Source: Reinekea blandensis MED297
GTDB taxonomy: Bacteria; Pseudomonadota; Gammaproteobacteria; Pseudomonadales; Natronospirillaceae
Direction of reading: 5' to 3'
DNA: 64,000 nt
NCBI RefSeq assembly: GCF_000153185.1
Contig: NZ_CH724149.1
Span: 324,789 to 388,788 of the forward strand
This document shows, in pieces, positions 45,661 to 53,995 of the stretch; the stretch's first letter is position 1, and each line of letters begins with the position of its first letter. Below the pieces are notes generated by a model. It worked only from the letters and a program-made list of their open reading frames with translations, searched no databases and was not told the DNA's origin. The translations under genes were made by a program, and so were the position numbers.

Positions 45661-48591
45661 ATGGGACGATGGCAAAATTATGTGTTATTGGGAGTATTAC
45701 TCCTGGCCATTGTTGGTGGGCAGGCTCAGACGCCATCTGGCCTCAGTACCCAAACCATAAACCAGCAAGGACAGGTACTGTACGATGAGTCTGGCGTGTT
45801 TAGTGCAAATGATGCCATAGCAGCCTTTGAATCCATCGATGAGAACCGCCAAACAGGATTTACCTTACCCTACAATCGGGGTGTCTATTGGCTACGGTTC
45901 AGACTGTCAAACCCGAAGGAACAGATTGAAAGCTACATTCTCGATCTGGACTACATTTTTATTAACAACACCCAGCTCTATCAACGGATTGGTTCGCAGG
46001 TTCGGCTGCAGAATGAAATAGACCTGGCCGACTCGGTGTTTGAACGTGAGGTTGTCTATCGTAAGCCGGCGTTTTCGCTTCAGCTACCGCCTCTGTCTAC
46101 CTCCGAGTTTCTGGTACGGATGGATCTGACCAGCAAAGCCAATGCGGCACTGGAGTTGACACCAAGGCTTTATACACTGCCTGACTTTTTGTCGACACAA
46201 TTGACGCAAAACCTCACTTTTGCGGCGCTCATTGGATTGTTAATAGCCCTGGCACTGTACAACGCCATTCTGTATGTCCGTATCGGGGTCAAGGGTCACA
46301 TCTATTACAGCCTCTATTTGTTTTCTTTCGTGTTTACCATCGCCTGTTATGAAGGTCTGTTACTTTATTTGCCCAAGCCACCGCCAGCGGCCTGGGTCAT
46401 CAGTGGCATGACCATCGCGCCATTAGTTGCCAGCATTTGCCTGATTGCCTTTGGTCTGAATATTCTGCAGTTGAAGCGTTTCCGGCCCAAACTGGGCCTT
46501 TGGTATCAGCGGGCCATCTGGTTGGTGCTTGCGATTTTACCGTTGACGCTGTTTCACTTCGGCTGGTTGAGCTTTTGGCTTGAAATTACAGTCGTGGTGC
46601 TCACTATTGCATTGGGTGGCATTGCGGCAACGCTCATACGCGAAGGGCATCGGGCAAGTGTGTACTTTGCCATTTCCTTTATCTTCATCGCAGTGGGCTA
46701 TGGTATTGAAACAACGCTTTACTCACTGCCCTGGCAAAGCATGATAGGAACTGAACTTGCCCGTCAGATTATCCCCTGGATGGAACAGTATTTTTTATAC
46801 AGTTGTGTGGTTATTGAGGTGTTTTTTCTGGCGTTAGCGTTAGCCAGTTACATTGATGGCTTGCGAGCGCAAACCGCACAGGCACGGCAACAGGTCATTG
46901 ACCAGTTAACCGATAAAGCAAAATTGAAAGAAGACTATGCGATTCAGTTGGAAAATACAGTCAAGGAACGTACGGACCAACTGAATGAAAAACAGCAAAT
47001 ATTATCCGATCAGAACGATCGACTATTAGAACTGGACCAAATGAAGTCTCACTTTCTGGCGAACTTCAGCCATGAGTTCCGGACGCCGCTGACGTTAATT
47101 AAAGGACCGCTGAAACAGATTCTGAATGGAGATCTGGGTGAGCAAAATGACGCAACGCTGCAGGCGATTGCAACGTCCCAACGCAGTGCAGAACGATTGG
47201 CTCGGCTGATGGAAGAGTTATTAATGCTATCGCATCTGGAAGCGAACCAGCTAAAGCTTCAGGTACAGTCCACCGAGCTCAACAGCTTCTGCCGGCGAAT
47301 TGTATCGTTGTTTGAGTACCAGGCCCAGGAGCGCGAGCTGAAGCTTAGTTGTGAGTGTCTGGCAGAGGATACCGTCGCTTTTTGCGATGTTCGTAAACTG
47401 GAGACAGTGGTCTATAACCTGATATCCAACGCGATAAAGTTCACACCAAGGCAAGGGGCGATAACCGTTCAGTTAAGTGTTGAAGGCGATGCCGATCAGA
47501 CCGAACGGTTTTACCGGTTTGAAGTCAGTGATACCGGCCCCGGAATTCCGGTGGAGCAGCGAGAACAGGTTTTTCAACGATTTTATCGACTGCAGAAAGA
47601 TGCACGCAGTGGTGCCGAGGGTAGCGGTTTGGGTTTATCGTTGGTACGCGAGTTAACTGAAATGCATGGCGGTACCGTATTGGTGACGGAATCAACCATG
47701 GGCGGCAGTTGCTTTACGGTTCGTATTCCACTGGGCTTTCAGCACTTCAGTAAAGATGAGTTTGCCACGAACGTCATTGATATGGACCTTTCGGTAAACC
47801 CGATTACCCCACCAGTGAATGAACTGAGTCAGCCTGAGCTGAGAGAAGACGGTGAGACGGAAAATCGTCCTTGCTTGTTGTTGGTTGATGATGTGGCGGA
47901 TATGCGCGAATACCTGGCCGGTCACTTTCGAAAGGATTATCGGGTATTGATGGCCGGCGATGGTCTGCAGGCGTGGGAGGTTCTCCAGACTGAATCGGTG
48001 GATGTGGTGGTCACTGACCTGATGATGCCGGTTATGGACGGTATGGATTTATTAAACAGGTTAAGAGCTGATCAGCGGCTGAAGGAACTGCCTGTGTTAG
48101 TTCTGTCGGCGCGTTCAGAGCATACCGATCGGAATCTTGCTTTGGCGAACAACGCCGATGACTATCTGGCCAAACCTTTTGATAGCGAAGAGCTGATATT
48201 GCGTGTAAACAACTTGGTAAAACGACCGTCATTAACCCCTCAGTCTGCTGAAGCATCATCGGTGACGCCCAGTGCAGATGAACAATGGTTAGCCAAAGCA
48301 CACGACATTGTTGCTGCGCGGATAAAAGACGATAAGTTCGATGCTCGTCAACTCGCAGAGGCTTTGCATGTCAGTAAGCCGACCTTACATCGGTATTTTG
48401 ACCGACTCGCGCAAACGACACCGGCGGCGTTTATCCGGGAGCAACGTTTGGCCAGAGCAAAAGTCTTAATGGAGGAGCAAACCTATCGTACCGTCGCAGA
48501 GGTCGCGCATGCGGTCGGGTTTAACAGCCCGGGGTATTTTTCCCGGTTATATCGGCAACGCTTTCCTGAGGGACGAAGCCCATCTGAGTAA
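45661..48591 (+). CDS. Hybrid 7TMR-DISM histidine kinase/response regulator with AraC output
   Basis: A one-protein signalling pathway of 976 residues. A signal-like N-terminus is followed by an extracellular 7TMR-DISMED2 sensor (about 30-175), seven transmembrane helices of the 7TMR-DISM type (about 185-400), a coiled coil (about 405-460), HisKA with phospho-accepting SHEFRTP (His471), an HATPase (NLISNAIKFTP, DTGPGI, GSGLGLSLV), a receiver (LLVDDVADMREYL, phospho-Asp786 in TDLMMPV, then a conserved Lys in DDYLAKPFD), and a C-terminal AraC double helix-turn-helix (DARQLAEALHVSKPTLHRYF ... VAEVAHAVGFNSPGYFSRLY). It detects an external ligand, probably a carbohydrate or peptide, and binds DNA directly. 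The divergent M4 protease and MACPF-like genes are candidate targets. Confidence 0.92.
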   Translation: MGRWQNYVLLGVLLLAIVGGQAQTPSGLSTQTINQQGQVLYDESGVFSANDAIAAFESIDENRQTGFTLPYNRGVYWLRFRLSNPKEQIESYILDLDYIFINNTQLYQRIGSQVRLQNEIDLADSVFEREVVYRKPAFSLQLPPLSTSEFLVRMDLTSKANAALELTPRLYTLPDFLSTQLTQNLTFAALIGLLIALALYNAILYVRIGVKGHIYYSLYLFSFVFTIACYEGLLLYLPKPPPAAWVISGMTIAPLVASICLIAFGLNILQLKRFRPKLGLWYQRAIWLVLAILPLTLFHFGWLSFWLEITVVVLTIALGGIAATLIREGHRASVYFAISFIFIAVGYGIETTLYSLPWQSMIGTELARQIIPWMEQYFLYSCVVIEVFFLALALASYIDGLRAQTAQARQQVIDQLTDKAKLKEDYAIQLENTVKERTDQLNEKQQILSDQNDRLLELDQMKSHFLANFSHEFRTPLTLIKGPLKQILNGDLGEQNDATLQAIATSQRSAERLARLMEELLMLSHLEANQLKLQVQSTELNSFCRRIVSLFEYQAQERELKLSCECLAEDTVAFCDVRKLETVVYNLISNAIKFTPRQGAITVQLSVEGDADQTERFYRFEVSDTGPGIPVEQREQVFQRFYRLQKDARSGAEGSGLGLSLVRELTEMHGGTVLVTESTMGGSCFTVRIPLGFQHFSKDEFATNVIDMDLSVNPITPPVNELSQPELREDGETENRPCLLLVDDVADMREYLAGHFRKDYRVLMAGDGLQAWEVLQTESVDVVVTDLMMPVMDGMDLLNRLRADQRLKELPVLVLSARSEHTDRNLALANNADDYLAKPFDSEELILRVNNLVKRPSLTPQSAEASSVTPSADEQWLAKAHDIVAARIKDDKFDARQLAEALHVSKPTLHRYFDRLAQTTPAAFIREQRLARAKVLMEEQTYRTVAEVAHAVGFNSPGYFSRLYRQRFPEGRSPSE

Positions 48592-48619
48592 CTGTGGCTC
48601 ATTTGCTTGACGTGCCATG

Positions 48620-48645
48620 GTCGAGAGCGAAGTAGCGCCCTCGAC
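48620..48645. terminator. Hairpin between the convergent sensor and TSP3 genes
   Basis: GTCGAG and CTCGAC pair with an inner GCG/CGC, 29 bases after the sensor stop. Four T follow after a short gap on the plus strand. Confidence 0.6.
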
Positions 48646-48662
48646 CTGGTTTTCTAATCGAC

Positions 48663-51350
48663 TCAGTTCCCGCAAGGGATGGTTATGTCTTTGTCCGCAA
48701 CCGAAGGCACTTGTCGGTGAAAGGTGTAATAGATTTTGGTATCCCAGCCTCTATTGTCGTTGATATCAAGTTTCCCCGTATAGATCACACCATCTTGTGT
48801 CAAAGTGATCAGTTGATTTCCCGTATACGAGTCTCTATCCGATGCTGAATTATTCTCATTGTGGAGATAACGGACATTCCCATACATCCCCAGAACTTGT
48901 GCCTGACTGATTTTGGTTGAAGTGCCTTGCCAGTTGTTCAAATAGGTATCGACATGGCTTATTTCAAATTTTTCATCGTATCGGCTATAAAACATTGTTT
49001 CATTTCCCGAGGATGTTTTATACATTTGGATAGCAAGTGCCACATTGTCAGTTCCATTTTCTTCGCGTCTGATCTTGGAAAAACGAAGGTCATAGCAACC
49101 ATCAGGGACAAAAGGAGATGTTGTTAGCCACGTTTCAGGGCCGTCTTTAACGCCATCGGAATCCGTGTCACTGTTGTAGAGTAACGTATCTATTTCGCGC
49201 TCTTCCAGATCACTGAGACCATCGGCGTCGGTGTCGACCGCTAAGGGATTACTGGAGAATCGACTTTCATCATAGTCACTGATCCCGTCATTATCGGAAT
49301 CGTAATCCAGTGGCTTGCTGTTAGCGGTTAAAGTCTCGCCATCGACCCGATATGTTGTACCGGTGACCTGCTCTTGATAGTCACCTAGCCCATCCCCGTC
49401 AGTATCCCGTCGACGTGGATCAGTGGCGTCCTCGTTAGTAATCTCCTGATAATCGGAATAATAATCTTCATCCGTATGCGTTGAGTTTGGATTCGTAAAG
49501 TAGTCCGTTTCTTCATCGATGGTTTCAATGATTTCGGCTTCGAGCATCACACTGCGATTATCCGAATCGATGAAGGTTTGTGACCAGCGTGCCAGGATGG
49601 TGTTACTGTTCTCAACGTAGCGGCCGTTGTTTTCAATAGTAATGCGGCCCGTGACTTCTTCGAGATCACTGAGACCGTCGTCATCGGTGTCAGCGTTGCT
49701 TGGGTCGGTGCCGAGGATGAACTCTTCGCCATCAGTCAGACCATCGTTATCGCTGTCGCTGGAACCGATCTGTGAGTAAACGATTTTGGTCTCTTCGTTA
49801 ACAATGAGGTTGCCATTTTCTAAGTATTTCGAGGTGACCGTGTTCTCCCATCCTGCAGCTTCATAGACATCATCAATCCCGTCCTGGTCAGTATCGTTGC
49901 TGTCATAAACGTTCGGGTCAGTTCCAATACGGTATTCTTCGCGGTCAAGGAGCCCGTCGCCGTCGGTATCTTTAATAAATACCGCCATTAATCGGTCTCT
50001 GGGTTGTAATACAATGTCGCTGATGTTCACCAGAGGATCATCCAAACTTTGGCTGGACGACATCACGTACCAGACCCCTTCTTGCAGGGAATTACCGGAT
50101 ACGATGCCATCCAGGCTCGCAATGACTTCTTTGGTACCAAGCAACTCACCGCTGTCTTCATCGAAAATATCGATGACCTTCGTTTCAATCCGATGTTGAC
50201 CCAGGGTGGTCAATGTCTCATCAAAGGCAAGCCCCAGGTTCTTCAGAGATTCGGGGTCTTTGTTGACATTGGTTGCTACCAGATACTGTTTGGTCGTGGC
50301 ATCAGAGGCGCTGGCCGCGGTGCCGTAATCGATGGTGATTTGAGAGGTGGATGCCTGGATGGCTTCCGCGCGCACCGCAAAGCTGTCTTCTTCCTTACCG
50401 TTGGTGACGTAATACATCTCGTAATAGGACGGAACAAACTGGATGCCTTGTGGCTGCAACATGATTTGTTTCATCAGTGCGGTTGAGATGGAATCGTCGG
50501 ACACCATCAGTTTGGTGGTGCTGCCTCCCGGAGCGAGTTCCACTGAACCCAGGTCGTCTTCATCCAGTCGCAACGTCGCCAGTGTTTGATAGGCCTGAGC
50601 GATCCTGACTCTGGCCAGCACCTCAATGTTGGCTAAGCGGAATGTTCGGTTGGAGTTATTTTTGATCTCAATACTGGTCGAGATCCGTGAACCGATGATG
50701 GTGACGTTTCGGTTTTCCGCTGTAGCCACAAGTTCCTGATATTGCTGGCTGGCATTGGTAGCCGACTCGGAAGAGACGTTACTGGTGTAGGATTGACTGA
50801 CAGCCTCGGAAACACTGGCTTCGGTACTGAGCTTGGCACTGCCTTTATAGCCCAGTGCACTGTACTCACCCTGAACTTCAGCAGCGATTTTAATCGCTCG
50901 CTCAGTCGCTGTGGCCGTGGCCGTCGAGTTCGCTTGCGCGAGTTTAGAGTTTTGTCCCTCTGCGAGCTGGACGGTCGTGTTAAACGACTCGTTCGTATCG
51001 GTCGTTTCCGACGTGAACAGCTGCAGCGTGGGTGCCGAAGACACGGTGATGGCAACTTTTGGTGTATCCGCAATCAGGGGGTTCAGGCCGCCAAGCAGGT
51101 ACTCATCATAATCGCTTTGCCCATCGCCATCGGTGTCGGCCAGCACTAATGACGTGCCGAGTTTTTCCTCATCAGCATCGGACAAACCATCACCGTCTGT
51201 ATCTAACTCGGAAGTATCCGGGTTTGAGGGCGGGTTGCCTTTATCGGTGGCATCGGGCTGACAGGCCGCCAGTGTGATCAGACTGATCAGTGCTACGAGC
51301 GACAATCGGCTCCAGTAGCGGCCGATTGGGTCACATGAATGTGTAGACAT
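48663..51350 (-). CDS. TSP3-repeat calcium-binding lipoprotein of unknown function
   Basis: An 895-residue protein with lipoprotein signal LAAC; AAGGAGAG lies upstream. Two acidic repeats of the thrombospondin type 3 kind come early (DTDGDGLSDADEEKLGTS, ADTDGDGQSDYDEYLLGG), then about 330 residues with a Ser/Thr/Ala-rich segment (SEASVSEAVSQSYTSNVSS) and a beta-rich region (SRISTSIEIKNNSNRTF). A long series of further TSP3 repeats (DTDGDGLLDREEYRIGTD, SDSDNDGLTDGEEF, ADTDDDGLSDLEE, YDSDNDGISDYDES and others) leads to a unique C-terminal 150-residue beta domain with two Cys. These repeats bind calcium and form stiff rods. No enzyme is recognised. It ends next to the hybrid sensor gene, which may control it. 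Confidence 0.75.
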   Translation of the reverse strand: MSTHSCDPIGRYWSRLSLVALISLITLAACQPDATDKGNPPSNPDTSELDTDGDGLSDADEEKLGTSLVLADTDGDGQSDYDEYLLGGLNPLIADTPKVAITVSSAPTLQLFTSETTDTNESFNTTVQLAEGQNSKLAQANSTATATATERAIKIAAEVQGEYSALGYKGSAKLSTEASVSEAVSQSYTSNVSSESATNASQQYQELVATAENRNVTIIGSRISTSIEIKNNSNRTFRLANIEVLARVRIAQAYQTLATLRLDEDDLGSVELAPGGSTTKLMVSDDSISTALMKQIMLQPQGIQFVPSYYEMYYVTNGKEEDSFAVRAEAIQASTSQITIDYGTAASASDATTKQYLVATNVNKDPESLKNLGLAFDETLTTLGQHRIETKVIDIFDEDSGELLGTKEVIASLDGIVSGNSLQEGVWYVMSSSQSLDDPLVNISDIVLQPRDRLMAVFIKDTDGDGLLDREEYRIGTDPNVYDSNDTDQDGIDDVYEAAGWENTVTSKYLENGNLIVNEETKIVYSQIGSSDSDNDGLTDGEEFILGTDPSNADTDDDGLSDLEEVTGRITIENNGRYVENSNTILARWSQTFIDSDNRSVMLEAEIIETIDEETDYFTNPNSTHTDEDYYSDYQEITNEDATDPRRRDTDGDGLGDYQEQVTGTTYRVDGETLTANSKPLDYDSDNDGISDYDESRFSSNPLAVDTDADGLSDLEEREIDTLLYNSDTDSDGVKDGPETWLTTSPFVPDGCYDLRFSKIRREENGTDNVALAIQMYKTSSGNETMFYSRYDEKFEISHVDTYLNNWQGTSTKISQAQVLGMYGNVRYLHNENNSASDRDSYTGNQLITLTQDGVIYTGKLDINDNRGWDTKIYYTFHRQVPSVADKDITIPCGN

Positions 51351-51705
51351 CGTCTCTCTCCTTGTCCCTATGATTAGGCTTTTTAATTAAGTCGGGCCGG
51401 GGTCCCGTGTTGTCACGGCCTACTATTTTCCTGAGACGGAAAAAACGCCAGTAGCCTCAAGAGGGTTGAGACCGGATTATCAGCATTTGATGGCTTTGTG
51501 AGGGTCTTTGTGTTGGGGTGGAACAAGTGATGTCACAGGTGTCTCAGTGATTGAGACGTTTGTGACAGCGCTGAAAGCCCGGGAAGTAGCGGAATTAAAT
51601 TTCATTCACAAGTCTTAATCGAGCGTCGGGCCTTTATCCGGGAAGAGCATTCGATATCATGAGGGCAATAGAAAATCCGTAAACGAACATCTCTGGAGAA
51701 CTGAC
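51351..51705. other. Divergent intergenic region with a long dyad
   Basis: About 355 bases separate the TSP3 lipoprotein and oxaloacetate decarboxylase genes. The main visible structure is the dyad at 51531-51567. Nothing else was recognised. Confidence 0.5.
51531..51567. promoter_or_regulatory. 37-base dyad upstream of the decarboxylase gene
   Basis: TGTCACA and TGTGACA enclose GTCTCA and TGAGAC, with 3-base internal loops and a 5-base centre. All thirteen arm positions pair. It may be a regulator site or a stem-loop; no T-run follows on the plus strand. Confidence 0.5.
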
Positions 51706-52569
51706 TTGGCCACCCCATCGCAACACGATCTACGTAAAGAATTCCGTAATTTGCTGGAAAGCGAACGGTGTTATTACACCGCATCCACTTTTGATCCGAT
51801 GTCAGCACGGATCGCGGCAGATCTGGGGTTTGAAGTCGGGATTCTGGGTGGCTCGGTTGCGTCTCTTCAGGTGTTGGCCGCCCCGGACTTCGCCCTGATT
51901 ACCTTGTCGGAGTTTGTTGAACAGGCAACCCGGATTGGTCGAGTGGCGACTCTGCCGATTATTGCTGACGCCGACCACGGCTATGGCAATGCACTGAACG
52001 TCATGCGCACCATTACCGAGCTGGAACGCGCCGGTGTCGCCGCACTGACCATTGAAGATACGTTGTTACCGGCCAAGTTCGGGCACAAATCGACGGATCT
52101 GATCGAGCTGGATGAGGCGGTGGGTAAGATTGAAGCCGCCATCGATGCACGTATTGACCCAACGATGTCGATTTTTGCACGGACCAATGCAGGTCAGCTG
52201 TCGACAGAAGACGCCATTGAGCGGGTTAAGGCTTATCAGCAGGCTGGTGCCGACGGCATCTGCATGGTCGGCATTCGCGATTTTGATCACCTTGAAGCGA
52301 TCAGCCAGCATGTGTTGGTGCCGTTAATGCTGGTAACGTACGACAACCCGGAGCTGGCTGATCGGGAACGCCTGGCTCGCAACGGAGTCCGCATCGTTGT
52401 GAACGGCCATGCGGCTTATTTTGCTGCTATTAAAGCCACTTACGACTGTTTGCGCGAACAACGCGGCGTTGATGAAAGCCCGCTCAACGCCTCTGAACTG
52501 TCCGAAAAATACTCCACGCTGGACGAGAACCGCGAGTGGGCCAAACGCTTTATGAACGTGCGTGAATAA
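51706..52569 (+). CDS. Oxaloacetate decarboxylase (PEP mutase/isocitrate lyase superfamily)
   Basis: It decarboxylates oxaloacetate to pyruvate, with magnesium, in the cytoplasm. The protein closely follows the Pseudomonas PA4872 enzyme type: [58 protein letters not shown] (metal-binding Asp), [13 protein letters not shown] and [19 protein letters not shown]. The start is TTG 51706 with GGAGA about 8 bases upstream; an internal ATG would cut into the conserved start. Length (287) is that of the family. It is alone, with a long dyad 140 bases upstream. Confidence 0.9.
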   Translation: MATPSQHDLRKEFRNLLESERCYYTASTFDPMSARIAADLGFEVGILGGSVASLQVLAAPDFALITLSEFVEQATRIGRVATLPIIADADHGYGNALNVMRTITELERAGVAALTIEDTLLPAKFGHKSTDLIELDEAVGKIEAAIDARIDPTMSIFARTNAGQLSTEDAIERVKAYQQAGADGICMVGIRDFDHLEAISQHVLVPLMLVTYDNPELADRERLARNGVRIVVNGHAAYFAAIKATYDCLREQRGVDESPLNASELSEKYSTLDENREWAKRFMNVRE

Positions 52570-52580
52570 CGCGCTTCGGG

Positions 52581-52820
52581 TCAGTTCTGCTTAAACCAGG
52601 AGACAATGTCGGTCGTTGCGGGAATACCGCCGCTGTGAACCAGTTGTCCGTCGATGACCACAGCGGGTGTACGCATGACACCATAGGTGATCAGCGCTTC
52701 CGGACGGGTCTCTTTTTCGACCGTAACCGATGCGCCTTGTTCCTGTGCCAGTTTTTCAATCAGGCTTGCGGTTTTTTCGCATTTTGCGCAACCACTGCCC
52801 AGCACTTTGATGTCTTGCAT
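52581..52820 (-). CDS. Small thioredoxin-like redox protein (CGxC-type)
   Basis: A 79-residue thioredoxin_3-type protein: IKVLGSGCAKCEKTASLIEKL carries a CxxC pair (Cys10 and Cys13), and RTPAVVIDGQLVHSGGIP has the conserved cis-Pro. No signal peptide. It is ten bases after the permease gene on the same strand, an arrangement common in bacteria for DUF318 permeases. It probably passes electrons to, or works with, the permease; the partner is not proven. Confidence 0.88.
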   Translation of the reverse strand: MQDIKVLGSGCAKCEKTASLIEKLAQEQGASVTVEKETRPEALITYGVMRTPAVVIDGQLVHSGGIPATTDIVSWFKQN

Positions 52821-52829
52821 GATGACTCC

Positions 52830-53831
52830 TTAAAGGTAAACAGCAATCAGGTTGAACAGCCAGCCGACCAGTGTGAATGATACCAGCAGCATGGCAAAAA
52901 CGGTCGCCAGCAACCGCCATTGCATGACCTGTTTTAATAAAATGAACTCCGGAAAACTGGCGGCGACGGTGCTCATACAAAACGCCAGGGTGGTGCCGAT
53001 GGGCAGCCCGTGGATGAGCAGACTTTCCATGACCGGAATAATCCCGGTCACGTTCGAATACAATGGAATGGCCAGCAACACGGCCGATGGGACCGACCAC
53101 CATTGGCCATCGCCAAGATGCTGCTCAATCCAACCGTCGGGCACATAGCCATGCAGCAATGCACCCAAACCCACACCCAGCAACACCCACTTCCAGACTC
53201 GACCGAAAATATCGAGTGCTTCGGACTGGGCAAACTGATGACGTGCCCTCAGAGTCAGCCGGGTTGATCCGGCGCCTGACTCGGTCGTATTGGCTTGCGG
53301 CGCTTGTTGTCCCTGTTGCAGGGCTTTGGCCGCAAAGGATTGCAACCAGCGTTCGGCGCGTATGGCATCCAAAAAAGCGCCTCCGAGTATGCCGACCAAC
53401 ATGCCCACGGCGACATAAATTACCGTGAACTTCCAGCCGAGAAGGCTGAGCAGCAGTATCAGAGCGACTTCATTAATTAATGGCGATGTCAGTAAAAACG
53501 ACAATGTGATTCCGATGGGGATTCCAGCGGAGGTGAACCCAAGAAACACCGGAATGCTTGAACAGGAACAAAAGGGCGTGATGGCGCCAAACGCCGAACC
53601 GAAAACGTAGCCATACACCCGATGCTTGCCGACCAGAAAGTTGCGTACCCGTTCCACGTTCAGCGTCGCTCGGAACAGCGCAATGGTATAGATCATGATG
53701 ACCAGCAAGGCATAAATCTTGGTGACATCTTCAACAAAAAAATGAACCGAATCACCCAACTTGGTATCGGGTGTCAGTGACAGCAGTTGAAAGGCAAACC
53801 AATCGGCAAATACCGTGAAGATGCTTAACAT
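52830..53831 (-). CDS. DUF318 family permease (ArsP-like)
   Basis: A 333-residue inner-membrane protein with about eight helices in two related halves. It has the family's cysteine motif at the first half, GAITPFCSCSSIPVFLGFT, and a matching second-half loop, AIPLYSNVTGIIPVMESLL, plus STVAASFPEFILLKQVM. A soluble linker rich in Gln and Ala joins the halves. Members export arsenic-organic compounds or are of unknown substrate. It is co-transcribed with the small thioredoxin gene. An A+T-rich dyad upstream suggests control by an ArsR-like repressor encoded elsewhere. Confidence 0.85.
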   Translation of the reverse strand: MLSIFTVFADWFAFQLLSLTPDTKLGDSVHFFVEDVTKIYALLVIMIYTIALFRATLNVERVRNFLVGKHRVYGYVFGSAFGAITPFCSCSSIPVFLGFTSAGIPIGITLSFLLTSPLINEVALILLLSLLGWKFTVIYVAVGMLVGILGGAFLDAIRAERWLQSFAAKALQQGQQAPQANTTESGAGSTRLTLRARHQFAQSEALDIFGRVWKWVLLGVGLGALLHGYVPDGWIEQHLGDGQWWSVPSAVLLAIPLYSNVTGIIPVMESLLIHGLPIGTTLAFCMSTVAASFPEFILLKQVMQWRLLATVFAMLLVSFTLVGWLFNLIAVYL

Positions 53832-53905
53832 AGGAAATCTCCCGGTCAGGCACGATGATGTGCGACATGATTATCGGGCGCACATGAAGGGTCGGACACG
53901 TTGCT

Positions 53906-53944
53906 ATATATTCGGTATTTAATATATATGTTTAAACCGATATG
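53906..53944. promoter_or_regulatory. A+T-rich dyad upstream of the DUF318 permease
   Basis: ATATTCGGT and ACCGATAT are inverted with one extra base in one arm, around an A+T-rich centre with repeated TATATA. This form resembles ArsR/SmtB operators, but no regulator gene is adjacent. Confidence 0.4.
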
Positions 53945-53995
53945 TAAAGTGGATCGGTCAACGATCGAATCCAGCGTTGTCTTGCGACAATGACC

